The notes beneath the pieces are model-generated. The model did no database searches. It was not told where the DNA came from and saw nothing but the letters and a program-made list of their open reading frames with translations. A program made the translations under genes and the position numbers. This document shows positions 1 through 5,753 of a stretch of 8,232 nucleotides of DNA, in pieces (the first letter of the stretch is position 1; each line of letters starts with the position of its first letter). This DNA is from Gemmatimonadaceae bacterium (lineage in GTDB: Bacteria; Gemmatimonadota; Gemmatimonadetes; Gemmatimonadales; Gemmatimonadaceae). Location of the stretch: contig JAICUE010000099.1 of NCBI GenBank assembly GCA_025936015.1, positions 1 to 8,232 on the forward strand. The letters are read 5' to 3'.

Positions 1-135
1 CGTCTCTTCGCCAAGCGCGCTCAGGCGGGAATCAAGCATTTCTTCGTCGAGCACGACAATGCCGCGGAGATGCCGGGCGGTTCGTTCGCGTCGATCGAAG
101 CGAGCTACAGGTACCTGAGCGCGTTCAGGGGGTGA
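1..135 (+). CDS. Sugar phosphate isomerase/epimerase-like protein, C-terminal end (partial)
   Basis: Only the last 44 codons are in the window, read in frame 1 to TGA at 133-135. The visible peptide contains HFFVEHDNA followed by a P-G-G-S stretch and then SIEASYRYL near the end. To my knowledge this tail is typical of secreted or cytosolic sugar phosphate isomerase/epimerase proteins (xylose-isomerase-like TIM barrel family), where the last strand carries a metal- or substrate-proximal E-H-D segment. The exact substrate cannot be told from so short a piece. It is followed by 246 bp without a gene that holds a strong hairpin, so transcription probably ends there and the gene is not in an operon with the next one. 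The family assignment comes from recalled similarity only. Confidence 0.6.
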   Translation, partial: RLFAKRAQAGIKHFFVEHDNAAEMPGGSFASIEASYRYLSAFRG

Positions 136-145
136 GCCGCCTTCG

Positions 146-268
146 GCAGTAAGCGACAAGCTGCAAGCAGTGAGCGAACGGCGTTGGGGTGCGTACCCTC
201 GACGCCGTTCGCTTTCTGCTTATCGCCTACTGCGTATCGCTTACTGCGTATCGCTTGCTGCTTACAGC
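146..268. repeat. Heptamer-phased inverted repeat (array 1)
   Basis: The gap between the isomerase end and the SRPBCC gene is built from consecutive 7-base units. The left arm (146-180) reads gcagtaa, gcgacaa, gctgcaa, gcagtga, gcgaacg. The right arm (206-268) reads cgttcgc, tttctgc, ttatcgc, ctactgc, gtatcgc, ttactgc, gtatcgc, ttgctgc, ttacagc. Most units of the right arm fit a loose consensus of the type ttaNNGC, and the left arm is its imperfect reverse complement in the same phase. The right arm is longer (nine units against five), as if units had been added on one side. Nothing here looks coding. The remaining gap, 269-381, shows only the ribosome binding site of the next gene. Confidence 0.8.
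174..212 (+). terminator. Hairpin at the core of array 1, probable terminator of the isomerase gene
   Basis: Positions 174-184 (gcgaacggcgt) and 202-212 (acgccgttcgc) are perfect reverse complements, giving an 11-bp stem. Inside the loop gggt (187-190) pairs with accc (195-198) around gcgt, extending the fold. There is a short T-rich stretch (213-215) directly after the stem but no classical U tract. The position, about 40 bp after the upstream stop codon, fits a terminator. Termination itself is inferred. Confidence 0.55.
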
Positions 269-381
269 GCTTGACTGCTGGTCTGCGCGGTATTCGCCGA
301 GTGATCACCGCACGGGCACGTCGTCTGCGAAAGCACACTCCGGCCACGCACGACGAGAACCTTCGTGAGACGGAGAAGCAC

Positions 382-1440
382 ATGGCGACACAGCAACTAC
401 CACGCGACGCACAGTCCGGTAACGGACGTCAGGCAAACGGGTCCGATGGTCGAAGCCGCCGGGTCGGGCGGGACGCACCCGAACACTACAGTGAGACTCC
501 GGACTGGAAGGATGGGACGACGAAGTTCCTCGGCTGGTTCAGCATCGGGCTCGGGCTGGCGGAGCTGCTCGCGCCGCGTTCGGTCGCGAAGCTCGTCGGC
601 ATCGAAGACGAGGACGAGTACGCGACGACGTTACGCACCTTCGGCATCCGCGAGATCGCGGCCGGCGTCGGACTGTTGACGCGGCCGAAGCCGACCTACT
701 GGCTGTGGTCGCGTGTCGGCGGCGACGCGATCGACCTCGCGTTCCTCGGCCGGCGCATGCGCGACGAGGACGAGAACAACAACAATGCGAAGCTGCTCGC
801 GGCGACCGTCGCGGTGCTCGGCGTGACGGCGCTCGACATCATGCAGGGCGCGAAGCTGACGAGCGAGAAGCTTCCCGCGCAGGGCCACGACGAAGGAAGC
901 TTCCAGCTCTCGCCGGCCGACGACGGCACCGTCAGGCTCGCCGCGCAGATCACGGTCGGCCGCCCGGTCGGCGAGGTCTACGAGTTCTGGAAGGATCTCG
1001 GCAACCTGCCGCGATTCATGGGGCATCTCGAGTCGGTGCGGATGACCGGCGCCGGCCGCTCGCACTGGAAGGCGAAGGCGCCGATAGGCCTAACGGCGGA
1101 ATGGGACGCCGAGACGATCGAGGACCGGCCGAACGAGTACATCGCCTGGCATTCGCTCGAGCACGAGGCGGTCGACAACCTCGGCTCGGTCACGTTCATC
1201 GAGGCACCGGGCGGCCGGGGCACCGAGGTGCACCTCGAGATGGAGTATCACCCGCGCGGCGGGGTCGTCGGCGCGAAGCTGGCCAGCCTCTTCAAGAAGA
1301 TCCCGCAGGCCGCGCTCAGCGCCGACCTCAAGCGCTTCAAGCAGATGATGGAGCTCGGCGAGATCACGCTCTCGGATTCGACCGCCGCGAAGGGGATGCA
1401 GCCCGCGCAGCCGCCGAAGCAGAGCGACCTGAAGGACTGA
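382..1440 (+). CDS. SRPBCC (polyketide cyclase/dehydrase-like) family protein with N-terminal membrane region
   Basis: A 352-residue protein in two parts. Residues 1-44 are polar and low in complexity. Residues about 45-153 hold three to four hydrophobic helices (one begins KFLGWFSIGLGLAELLAP; the last is AATVAVLGVTALDIM) broken by a charged DEDENNNN loop, resembling small membrane domains of the DUF4267 kind. Residues about 182-335 form a START-like SRPBCC domain, with the usual opening ITVGRPVGEVYEFWKDLGNLPRFM, a W-x-A-E-W core, and a long C-terminal helix ending KRFKQMMELGEI. ATG 382 is chosen because GGAGAAG lies six bases upstream; the frame is open back to 184, but that part overlaps the repeat array and is not protein-like. 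It probably forms a unit with the dehydrogenase 61 bp downstream. A ligand-binding or stress role is inferred; no ligand can be named. Confidence 0.82.
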   Translation: MATQQLPRDAQSGNGRQANGSDGRSRRVGRDAPEHYSETPDWKDGTTKFLGWFSIGLGLAELLAPRSVAKLVGIEDEDEYATTLRTFGIREIAAGVGLLTRPKPTYWLWSRVGGDAIDLAFLGRRMRDEDENNNNAKLLAATVAVLGVTALDIMQGAKLTSEKLPAQGHDEGSFQLSPADDGTVRLAAQITVGRPVGEVYEFWKDLGNLPRFMGHLESVRMTGAGRSHWKAKAPIGLTAEWDAETIEDRPNEYIAWHSLEHEAVDNLGSVTFIEAPGGRGTEVHLEMEYHPRGGVVGAKLASLFKKIPQAALSADLKRFKQMMELGEITLSDSTAAKGMQPAQPPKQSDLKD

Positions 1441-1451
1441 CACGACCGTTA

Positions 1452-1472
1452 GGCGGCGCGCGAGGCGCCGCC
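1452..1472 (+). terminator. GC-rich hairpin between the SRPBCC and dehydrogenase genes
   Basis: ggcggcgc (1452-1459) and gcgccgcc (1465-1472) form a perfect 8-bp stem around the loop gcgag. The stem overlaps a CGTTAGGC octamer at 1447-1454. No T run follows, so it may be an attenuator, a weak terminator or an mRNA-stabilising structure that lowers expression of the second gene rather than a full stop. Confidence 0.4.
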
Positions 1473-1501
1473 GCGACTGACGACTTCGGACGGAGCGGAC
1501 G

Positions 1502-2683
1502 ATGCGAGCAAACTGCTGGGAAGGCGCGAAGCACCTCAAGGTCGAGACGGTTCCGGATCCGCAGATCCTCAACACGCACGACGCGATCATCAAGGTGACG
1601 TCGACGGCGATCTGCGGATCGGACCTGCACCTGTTCAACGGCTTCATGCCGACGATGGAACACGGCGACATCCTCGGCCATGAGTTCATGGGGGAGGTCG
1701 TCGAGACGGGAAAGAACGTGAAGAAGCTGAAGGTCGGCGACCGGGTGGTCGTCCCCTTCCCCATCGCCTGCGGGGTCTGCCACAACTGCAAGAAGGGGCT
1801 GACGTCGATCTGCGAGAACTCGAACCCTAACGCGCACATCGCCGAGCAGATCCTCGGCCATTCGCCGGCCGGCGTGTTCGGCTACTCGCACATGCTCGGC
1901 GGTTTCGCCGGTGGACAGGCGGAGTTTGCGCGCGTGCCGTTCGCCGATTTCGGTCCGCTGAAGGTGCCGAGCGACCTGACCGACGAGCAGGTGCTCTTCC
2001 TGACGGACATCTTCCCGACCGGCTACATGGGCGCGGAGATGTGCGACATCAAGCCGGGCGACACGATCGCGGTGTGGGGCTGCGGCCCGGTCGGCCAGTT
2101 CGCCATCGCGAGCGCGAAGTTGCTGGGCGCGGAGCGAGTGATCGCGATCGACCGCTTCCCGTACCGGCTCGAGCGGGCGCGGACCGCCGGCGCGGACGTG
2201 ACGATCAACTACGAGGAGACGAGCGTCATCGAGGGGTTGAAGGAGCTCACCGGTGGCCGCGGACCCGATGCGTGCATCGACGCGGTCGGTCTCGAGTCGC
2301 ACGCGCCCGGCGTGCACGGTCTCTACGACAAGGCGAAGCAGTCGATGCGTTGGGAGAACGACCGCATCGCCGCGCTGCGCCAGGCGATCATGACGTGCGC
2401 GAACGGCGGGATCGTCTCGATCATCGGTGTGTACAGCGGCTTCGCCGACAAGTTTCCGATCGGCTCACTGATGAATCGCTCGCTGACGATCCGCGCCGGG
2501 CAGTGCCATGTCCACCGCTACATGCAGCCGCTGCTCGAGCGGATCCAGAAGGGTGAGATCGACCCGAGCTTCGTCATCTCGCACACGATGAGCCTCGAGG
2601 ACGCACCGGCCGGCTTCGACATCTTCACGCACAAGGAAGATGAGTGCAACAAGATCGTGCTGAAGACGGGCTACACGCACTGA
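1502..2683 (+). CDS. Zinc-dependent alcohol dehydrogenase, glutathione-independent formaldehyde-dehydrogenase-like
   Basis: A 393-residue medium-chain dehydrogenase of normal length. The GroES-like domain carries the catalytic zinc ligands C38 (in AICGSDLH) and H60-E61 (in GHEFMGEVVETG), and the structural zinc site C90, C93, C96 and C104. The nucleotide fold has GCGPVGQ at 193-199 and an acidic residue, D217, at the end of the second strand, which in this family favours NAD over NADP. The insert GGFAGGQAEFARVPFADF and the segment TDIFPTGY, with D169, resemble the glutathione-independent formaldehyde dehydrogenase/dismutase branch, where an Asp in that segment binds the catalytic zinc. It should oxidise a small alcohol or aldehyde with NAD+ in the cytoplasm; the substrate is inferred. 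ATG 1502 follows a GGAG about seven bases upstream. Co-transcription with the SRPBCC gene is likely. Confidence 0.9.
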   Translation: MRANCWEGAKHLKVETVPDPQILNTHDAIIKVTSTAICGSDLHLFNGFMPTMEHGDILGHEFMGEVVETGKNVKKLKVGDRVVVPFPIACGVCHNCKKGLTSICENSNPNAHIAEQILGHSPAGVFGYSHMLGGFAGGQAEFARVPFADFGPLKVPSDLTDEQVLFLTDIFPTGYMGAEMCDIKPGDTIAVWGCGPVGQFAIASAKLLGAERVIAIDRFPYRLERARTAGADVTINYEETSVIEGLKELTGGRGPDACIDAVGLESHAPGVHGLYDKAKQSMRWENDRIAALRQAIMTCANGGIVSIIGVYSGFADKFPIGSLMNRSLTIRAGQCHVHRYMQPLLERIQKGEIDPSFVISHTMSLEDAPAGFDIFTHKEDECNKIVLKTGYTH

Positions 2684-2690
2684 ACTGCAG

Positions 2691-2767
2691 CTATCAGCCG
2701 TTAGCCATTAGCTGGGAGCGACTGCGGTTACCGCGGTTCCTTCCAGCTAATGGCTGATAGCTAACGG
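2691..2767. terminator. Heptamer-built hairpin between convergent genes (array 2), probable bidirectional terminator
   Basis: The left arm is three 7-base units, ctatcag (2691-2697), ccgttag (2698-2704) and ccattag (2705-2711), followed by ctgg. The right arm, 2742-2767, is the complement of the same units, but with the outer two swapped in order. The inner ccattagctgg (2705-2715) pairs perfectly with ccagctaatgg (2743-2753). The outer units pair only partly, with G-U wobbles. The loop holds a further small palindrome, gcggttaccgc (2724-2734). It starts 7 bp after the dehydrogenase stop and ends 1 bp before the stop of the opposing thioredoxin-like gene, exactly where a shared terminator is expected. 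Confidence 0.75.
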
Positions 2768-2768
2768 C

Positions 2769-3344
2769 TCACTTCCAGATCGACGCCTTCTTCGCCCAGC
2801 TGCTGTCCTGGTAGCGCTCGGTGAAGGCCTTCGCCGTCGCGCCTAACGCGCTGGCTTCGCCGCTGCCCTTGTAGCGGGCGACGCCGGCCCAGTACTGGGC
2901 CTCGGGTGCGGCATCGGTGTCGGGCAGTGTGTCGACCACCTTCCGGAACCAGCGCTCGGCGCTCGTGAAGTCGCCGCCGCGGAAAGCGAGCTGGCCGAGT
3001 CCGAGCATGAGCTGCGCGAGGAAGTCGTCGTTAGGCAGGAACCCCTCGATGCGATGCTGCTCGACTCCCTCGGGATCGAGGAAGAGCACGGTCGGGGTCC
3101 ACTGCGCGTCGTACTTTTCACCGTACTTCTTGAAGTCGGCGGCCTGGTCCTTCACGTGGACGCGGGCGGGGATCAGGTTCTCGGTGATGAGCCTTGCAAC
3201 CCGCTCATCGGGGTACACCTCGGCATCCAGCCGAGCACAGCCACCTCACATCGGGGCAGCGCTGAAGTCGAGGAGGACAGGCTTGTGAGCGGATCGAGCG
3301 TCAGTGAGCACGCGATCGATGTCGTGGCGCCAGTTGATTTCCAT
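2769..3344 (-). CDS. Thioredoxin-fold selenoprotein (UGGC active site) with C-terminal TPR-like region
   Basis: Read from ATG 3344 (minus strand), with TGA at 3248-3246 decoded as selenocysteine, the gene gives 191 residues. Residues 1-30 form the first thioredoxin beta-alpha-beta (start MEINWRHDIDRVL, then KPVLLDFSAAP). The redox motif is U33-G34-G35-C36; C36 is the only cysteine in the protein. Then follow the helix LDAEVYPDERVARLITENLI, the strand ARVHV and the cis-proline loop WTPTVLFLD (P84), as in thioredoxin_7/DUF255-like proteins. Residues about 112-190 look like one or two TPR-type helical pairs (GDFTSAERWFRKVV; DAAPEAQYWAGVARY). The start is backed by GGAG at 3351-3354, six bases upstream. 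The fragment from GTG 3218 would lack the first half of the fold. A thiol/selenol oxidoreductase role is inferred; the partner is unknown. A nonsense mutation or sequencing error (TGC to TGA) is the alternative, but the hairpin after the TGA argues against it. Confidence 0.85.
3219..3245 (-). promoter_or_regulatory. Candidate bacterial SECIS element
   Basis: Directly after the TGA the minus-strand mRNA can fold cucggc (3235-3230) onto gccgag (3224-3219), a perfect 6-bp stem with loop uggau (3229-3225). The loop starts 16 nt after the UGA, and G is its second base. Bacterial SECIS models ask for an apical loop about 16-37 nt downstream with a G in the first two loop positions, so both criteria are met. 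Lower wobble and G-C pairs between 3236-3245 and 3218-3211 could extend the stem with a bulge. The element lies inside the coding sequence, as usual in bacteria, and would bind SelB. Confidence 0.75.
3246..3248 (-). other. In-frame TGA read as selenocysteine (Sec33)
   Basis: On the minus strand the codons run GCC CCG ATG TGA GGT GGC TGT. The TGA sits where the first Cys of a thioredoxin CxxC is expected and the second Cys follows at the right spacing. The frame is open and protein-like on both sides, with family-typical sequence before and after. Decoding needs SelA, SelB, SelC and SelD encoded elsewhere in the genome. Confidence 0.82.
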
Positions 3345-3403
3345 TCGAGGCTCCGAGGAAAAGAGACAGAGAGAGAGCGCGAAATAAGAAGCAGGAAGCT
3401 CGC

Positions 3404-3481
3404 CATTCCTCGTTCCTCGTTCCTTGTTCCTCGTTCCTCGTTCCGCGTTCCCGATTTACCAGGAACGAGGGACGAGGGAGC
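3404..3481. repeat. Heptamer tandem repeat with inverted copy (array 3)
   Basis: Seven consecutive 7-base units occupy 3404-3452: cattcct, cgttcct, cgttcct, tgttcct, cgttcct, cgttccg, cgttccc. After the short spacer gatttacc come three units of the reverse complement type, aggaacg (3461-3467), agggacg (3468-3474) and agggagc (3475-3481), so a hairpin of about 20 bp can form. Unlike arrays 1 and 2 it lies between divergent genes, 60 bp upstream of the selenoprotein start, so it is not placed to end transcription of either neighbour. Confidence 0.8.
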
Positions 3482-3536
3482 AGTTCCGGGGTTCGCGCGC
3501 GGGTGCTTCCTGATTTCTGTACTGCTCGGAGTACGT

Positions 3537-3600
3537 GGGACACGGGAAGCGCCGTCGCCTGACCCCTGAATTGGTCCCTGGTCCCTGGTTGCTGCTTGCT
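3537..3600. repeat. Short heptamer repeat (array 4) upstream of the barrel gene
   Basis: Four 7-base units run ggtccct (3573-3579), ggtccct (3580-3586), ggttgct (3587-3593), gcttgct (3594-3600). Two GGGA blocks seven bases apart in 3537-3550 can pair with the two TCCC blocks of the first two units, giving an imperfect hairpin in the same 7-base phase. It lies about 70 bp before the next start codon, probably in or near the leader. No clear -35/-10 promoter was recognised in the 323-bp divergent gap. Confidence 0.55.
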
Positions 3601-3667
3601 GGAACGATGAGGAGTGCGGTGGGTACTTTTCCTTCTCCCTTTTTTCCTCGACGCGCGAGGGGGTCAA

Positions 3668-4429
3668 ATGCGTTGGCGTTTCTCCCGCACCTTCGGCGCA
3701 GTGGCGGTGGCAGCAGTTGCGGGATTCCTCGCGGCTCCGCGGCAAGCACGCGCTCAATCGCAAGGCGATGGCTTCCTCTTCCACAAGCCGGTCGGGTCGT
3801 TCCTCGTCCGCGGTGGGCTCTCGTCGGCGATGGCCAGCGGCGACATTTATTCGTTCCTCACCGATCAGTTCACGCTGAGCAAGGGCGACTTTCGCGCGCC
3901 GTCGATCGGGACTGATCTGCTGATCACTGTCGCGCCGCGCGTCGATCTAGACTTCGCCGTGAGCTATGCCGGGTCGAAGAATGCGACCGAGTTCCGGCAC
4001 TGGACCGACACCGATAACCAGCCGATCGAGCAGACCACGACACTCGCGCGGGTGCCGCTCACGGCGGGGGCGCGGTTCTATCTCACGTCGCCGGGCCGGT
4101 CGATCGGCAAGTTCGCGTGGATTCCGGCCAAGTTCGTGCCGTATGTCGGTGCGGGCGGCGGGATGATGTGGTATCGTCTGCATCAGGCGGGCGACTTCAT
4201 CGACTTCCGGACGACGGATGTCTTCCCCGATGAGTACGAGTCATCCGGGTGGACGGGGACGGCGCACGGGATGATCGGCGCGAACTACACGCTGACGCCG
4301 CGGCTCGCGCTGAACGGGGAGGCGCGCTACACGTGGGCGAAGGGATCGCTCGGTCCGGACTTCGAAGGGTTCGACGGGATCGACCTCTCGGATCTCGGGA
4401 TCACGCTCGGTCTCAACGTCAGGTTCTGA
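3668..4429 (+). CDS. Outer-membrane beta-barrel protein
   Basis: A 253-residue protein with a Sec signal peptide: basic MRWRFSR, a hydrophobic core at about 9-23, and an ARA cleavage site near residue 29. The mature part has alternating polar/aromatic strands typical of small 8-10-strand barrels, for example VDLDFAVSYAG, VPLTAGARFYL, VPYVGAGGGMMWYRL, HGMIGANYTLTPRLALNGEARYTW and ITLGLNVRF. The last residue is Phe, the usual signal for outer-membrane insertion. There are no cysteines. The general build recalls OmpW/OmpA-type barrels, but no specific family motif was recognised. ATG 3668 is preferred over GTG 3614 because it begins a clean signal peptide and has GAGGGGG just upstream. The next gene starts 13 bp after the stop, so the two are probably one operon. 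Its cargo or ligand is unknown. Confidence 0.8.
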   Translation: MRWRFSRTFGAVAVAAVAGFLAAPRQARAQSQGDGFLFHKPVGSFLVRGGLSSAMASGDIYSFLTDQFTLSKGDFRAPSIGTDLLITVAPRVDLDFAVSYAGSKNATEFRHWTDTDNQPIEQTTTLARVPLTAGARFYLTSPGRSIGKFAWIPAKFVPYVGAGGGMMWYRLHQAGDFIDFRTTDVFPDEYESSGWTGTAHGMIGANYTLTPRLALNGEARYTWAKGSLGPDFEGFDGIDLSDLGITLGLNVRF

Positions 4430-4442
4430 CAGGATGGTAACC

Positions 4443-5735
4443 ATGACCAGAAAGACGATTGGTGCGCGACGACTCGCCCTCATGGGCGCGGTGATGGCCA
4501 TCGCATCAATGCTCGCGCTGCCGGCGACGAGCTTCGCGCAGAACGTCAGGCCTGACGCGCGGTGGCAGGGATGGCTCGGCTGCTGGCAGCCGGTGAGCGC
4601 GTCGTCGGCCGACAGCTACACCGCGTGGATGGAACAACGCGCGCGCGACGCCGGGTCGCCGACGCTCTGCATCGTTCCCTCGACGACGCCGACGTCGGTC
4701 GAATTCGTCACGGTCGCGAAGGGGAAGGTTGCGGCGCGCGAGACGATCGACGCGGGCAATGGCCGCACGCCGAGCGAGCGCGATGGCTGCGCCGGTTGGC
4801 AGGGTGCAGCCTGGTCGCAGAACGCGCGGCGCGTCTACCTCGAGTCGCAGTACAGCTGCGACGGCGGGGTGCAGCGCGCGACGAGCGGGATGCTGAGCAT
4901 GACCTTCAACGGTCAACTGATCGACGTCGAGGAGATCGCGAGCGGGGGCGGCAAGGCGGTCCGTGTTGTCCGCTACGCGAGCGCTCCGGTGCCGGACGGA
5001 TTCAGCATCGACAGTGCGCTCGTTCCCCGCGCTGATGCGGTGCCGGTGACCGCCGCGCGCGCGGCGATGGGCGGCGCCCTCACGGGCGAGGACATCGTCG
5101 ATGCGGTGCATCACGCCGACTCGCTCGTGGTCGAGGCGTGGCTCATGGAGCGGGGCGACCGTTTCAGCGTCGATGCTGGGCGGCTCGCGGCGCTGGCCGA
5201 CGCCGGCGTCCCCGGACGGATCACAGACCTGATGGTCGCGCTCTCGTACCCGAAGGTGTTCGCGCTCGACCGCCCGCAGCAGGTTGCGCTGCAGCCGCCG
5301 ACCCGCGGCTCGACGATCTACACGACGCTCCCCCCGGGCGACCCGTTCGGCTACGGCTACGGCGGATACCTGCCGGGCTACGGAACGTTAGGCTACTCGC
5401 CGTACCTTTACGGCAACGGCTACGGATCGGGGTACGGCTACGGCGGATATGGCTACGGCGGCTATGGCTACGGCTACGGCGGCTATCTGTACCAACCGCC
5501 GGTGGTCATCGTCCGGGGCAGCGGTGGGACGCGTCCGCATGGGCGCGTGGTCAACGGCCAGGGCTACACGCGCGATCCGGCGACGTCGAGCGGGTCGAGC
5601 GACGTGTCGAGGTCCGGGCGCAGCGGCTCCACGTCGTCGGCGAACAGCGGCAGCTCCTCGAGCAGTGGTTCATCGAGCAGCAGCAGCGGATCATCGAGCT
5701 CGGGCGAGACGCGGCACGCCAAGCCCCGCCCGTAA
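4443..5735 (+). CDS. Secreted protein with Gly/Tyr-rich repeat and Ser-rich tail
   Basis: I do not recognise the family of this 430-residue protein. Residues 1-32 are a signal peptide (basic start, long hydrophobic stretch, cleavage after SFA). The domain at about 36-200 opens with WQGWLGCW and has only four cysteines, C47, C76, C116 and C139, which could form two disulfides in the periplasm. A helical part (about 200-285) is followed by the Gly/Tyr-rich stretch 303-350, a short VVIVRG segment and a Ser/Gly tail from 382 to about 421, ending in basic residues. ATG 4443 is preferred to ATG 4434, because AGGA at 4431-4434 is well spaced only for the former. The 13-bp gap to the barrel gene and the shared export suggest a joint cell-surface role. 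An adhesive or envelope-coating function is a guess from composition. Confidence 0.72.
   Translation: MTRKTIGARRLALMGAVMAIASMLALPATSFAQNVRPDARWQGWLGCWQPVSASSADSYTAWMEQRARDAGSPTLCIVPSTTPTSVEFVTVAKGKVAARETIDAGNGRTPSERDGCAGWQGAAWSQNARRVYLESQYSCDGGVQRATSGMLSMTFNGQLIDVEEIASGGGKAVRVVRYASAPVPDGFSIDSALVPRADAVPVTAARAAMGGALTGEDIVDAVHHADSLVVEAWLMERGDRFSVDAGRLAALADAGVPGRITDLMVALSYPKVFALDRPQQVALQPPTRGSTIYTTLPPGDPFGYGYGGYLPGYGTLGYSPYLYGNGYGSGYGYGGYGYGGYGYGYGGYLYQPPVVIVRGSGGTRPHGRVVNGQGYTRDPATSSGSSDVSRSGRSGSTSSANSGSSSSSGSSSSSSGSSSSGETRHAKPRP
5349..5492 (+). repeat. Gly-Tyr coding repeat
   Basis: Tandem ggctac/ggcggctat-type codon blocks encode GYGYGG and GGYGYGGYG motifs (residues 303-350 of the secreted protein). 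The densest part is about 5427-5486, where a roughly 15-base unit recurs. Such repeats are prone to slippage, so length variation between strains is likely. Confidence 0.75.
5586..5705 (+). repeat. Ser-rich low-complexity coding repeat
   Basis: This stretch encodes residues 382 to about 421 of the secreted protein, mainly Ser with Gly spacers. Agc and tcg codons are mixed, so the amino-acid composition rather than a DNA repeat unit appears to be kept. It may act as a flexible linker or disordered tail. Confidence 0.6.
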
Positions 5736-5753
5736 CGGCGCGTTAGGCGGGGC
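5723..5753. terminator. Hairpin between convergent genes
   Basis: gccccgcc (5723-5730) pairs perfectly with ggcggggc (5746-5753). Inside, taac (5733-5736) pairs with gtta (5742-5745) across a two-base bulge, with the 5-base loop ggcgc. It overlaps the stop codon of the Gly/Tyr-rich protein and lies 4 bp beyond the stop of the opposing LspA-like gene, so it could end transcription from both sides. No T tract is present. Confidence 0.5.

Noticed and set aside
184..381. Upstream extension of the SRPBCC gene to position 184
   Set aside because: The added 66 codons are translated heptamer repeat and lack protein character; ATG 382 has a clear GGAGAAG site.
1364..2317. 317-codon open frame on the minus strand across the dehydrogenase
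   Set aside because: Opposite strand of a gene with intact zinc and NAD motifs; no recognisable domain or start signal.
2769..3218. A shorter thioredoxin-like gene starting at GTG 3218
   Set aside because: It would begin in the middle of the fold, after the redox motif, and has no good ribosome binding site; the longer frame through the TGA supplies the missing part and a proper start.
3246..3248. TGA as a nonsense mutation making a pseudogene, or a sequencing error
   Set aside because: Not excluded, but the exact CxxC position, the intact flanks without other lesions and the hairpin at SECIS distance are together better explained by selenocysteine.
3404..3481. CRISPR array
   Set aside because: Units are 7 bases and contiguous, with no spacers and no cas genes nearby.
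3614..3667. GTG 3614 as the start of the barrel protein
   Set aside because: It puts an odd hydrophobic stretch before a complete signal peptide; ATG 3668 begins a normal basic-hydrophobic-AxA signal with GAGGGGG upstream.
4434..4442. ATG 4434 as the start of the Gly/Tyr-rich protein
   Set aside because: Its nearest AGG touches the start codon, while ATG 4443 has AGGA eight bases away; the difference is only three residues.
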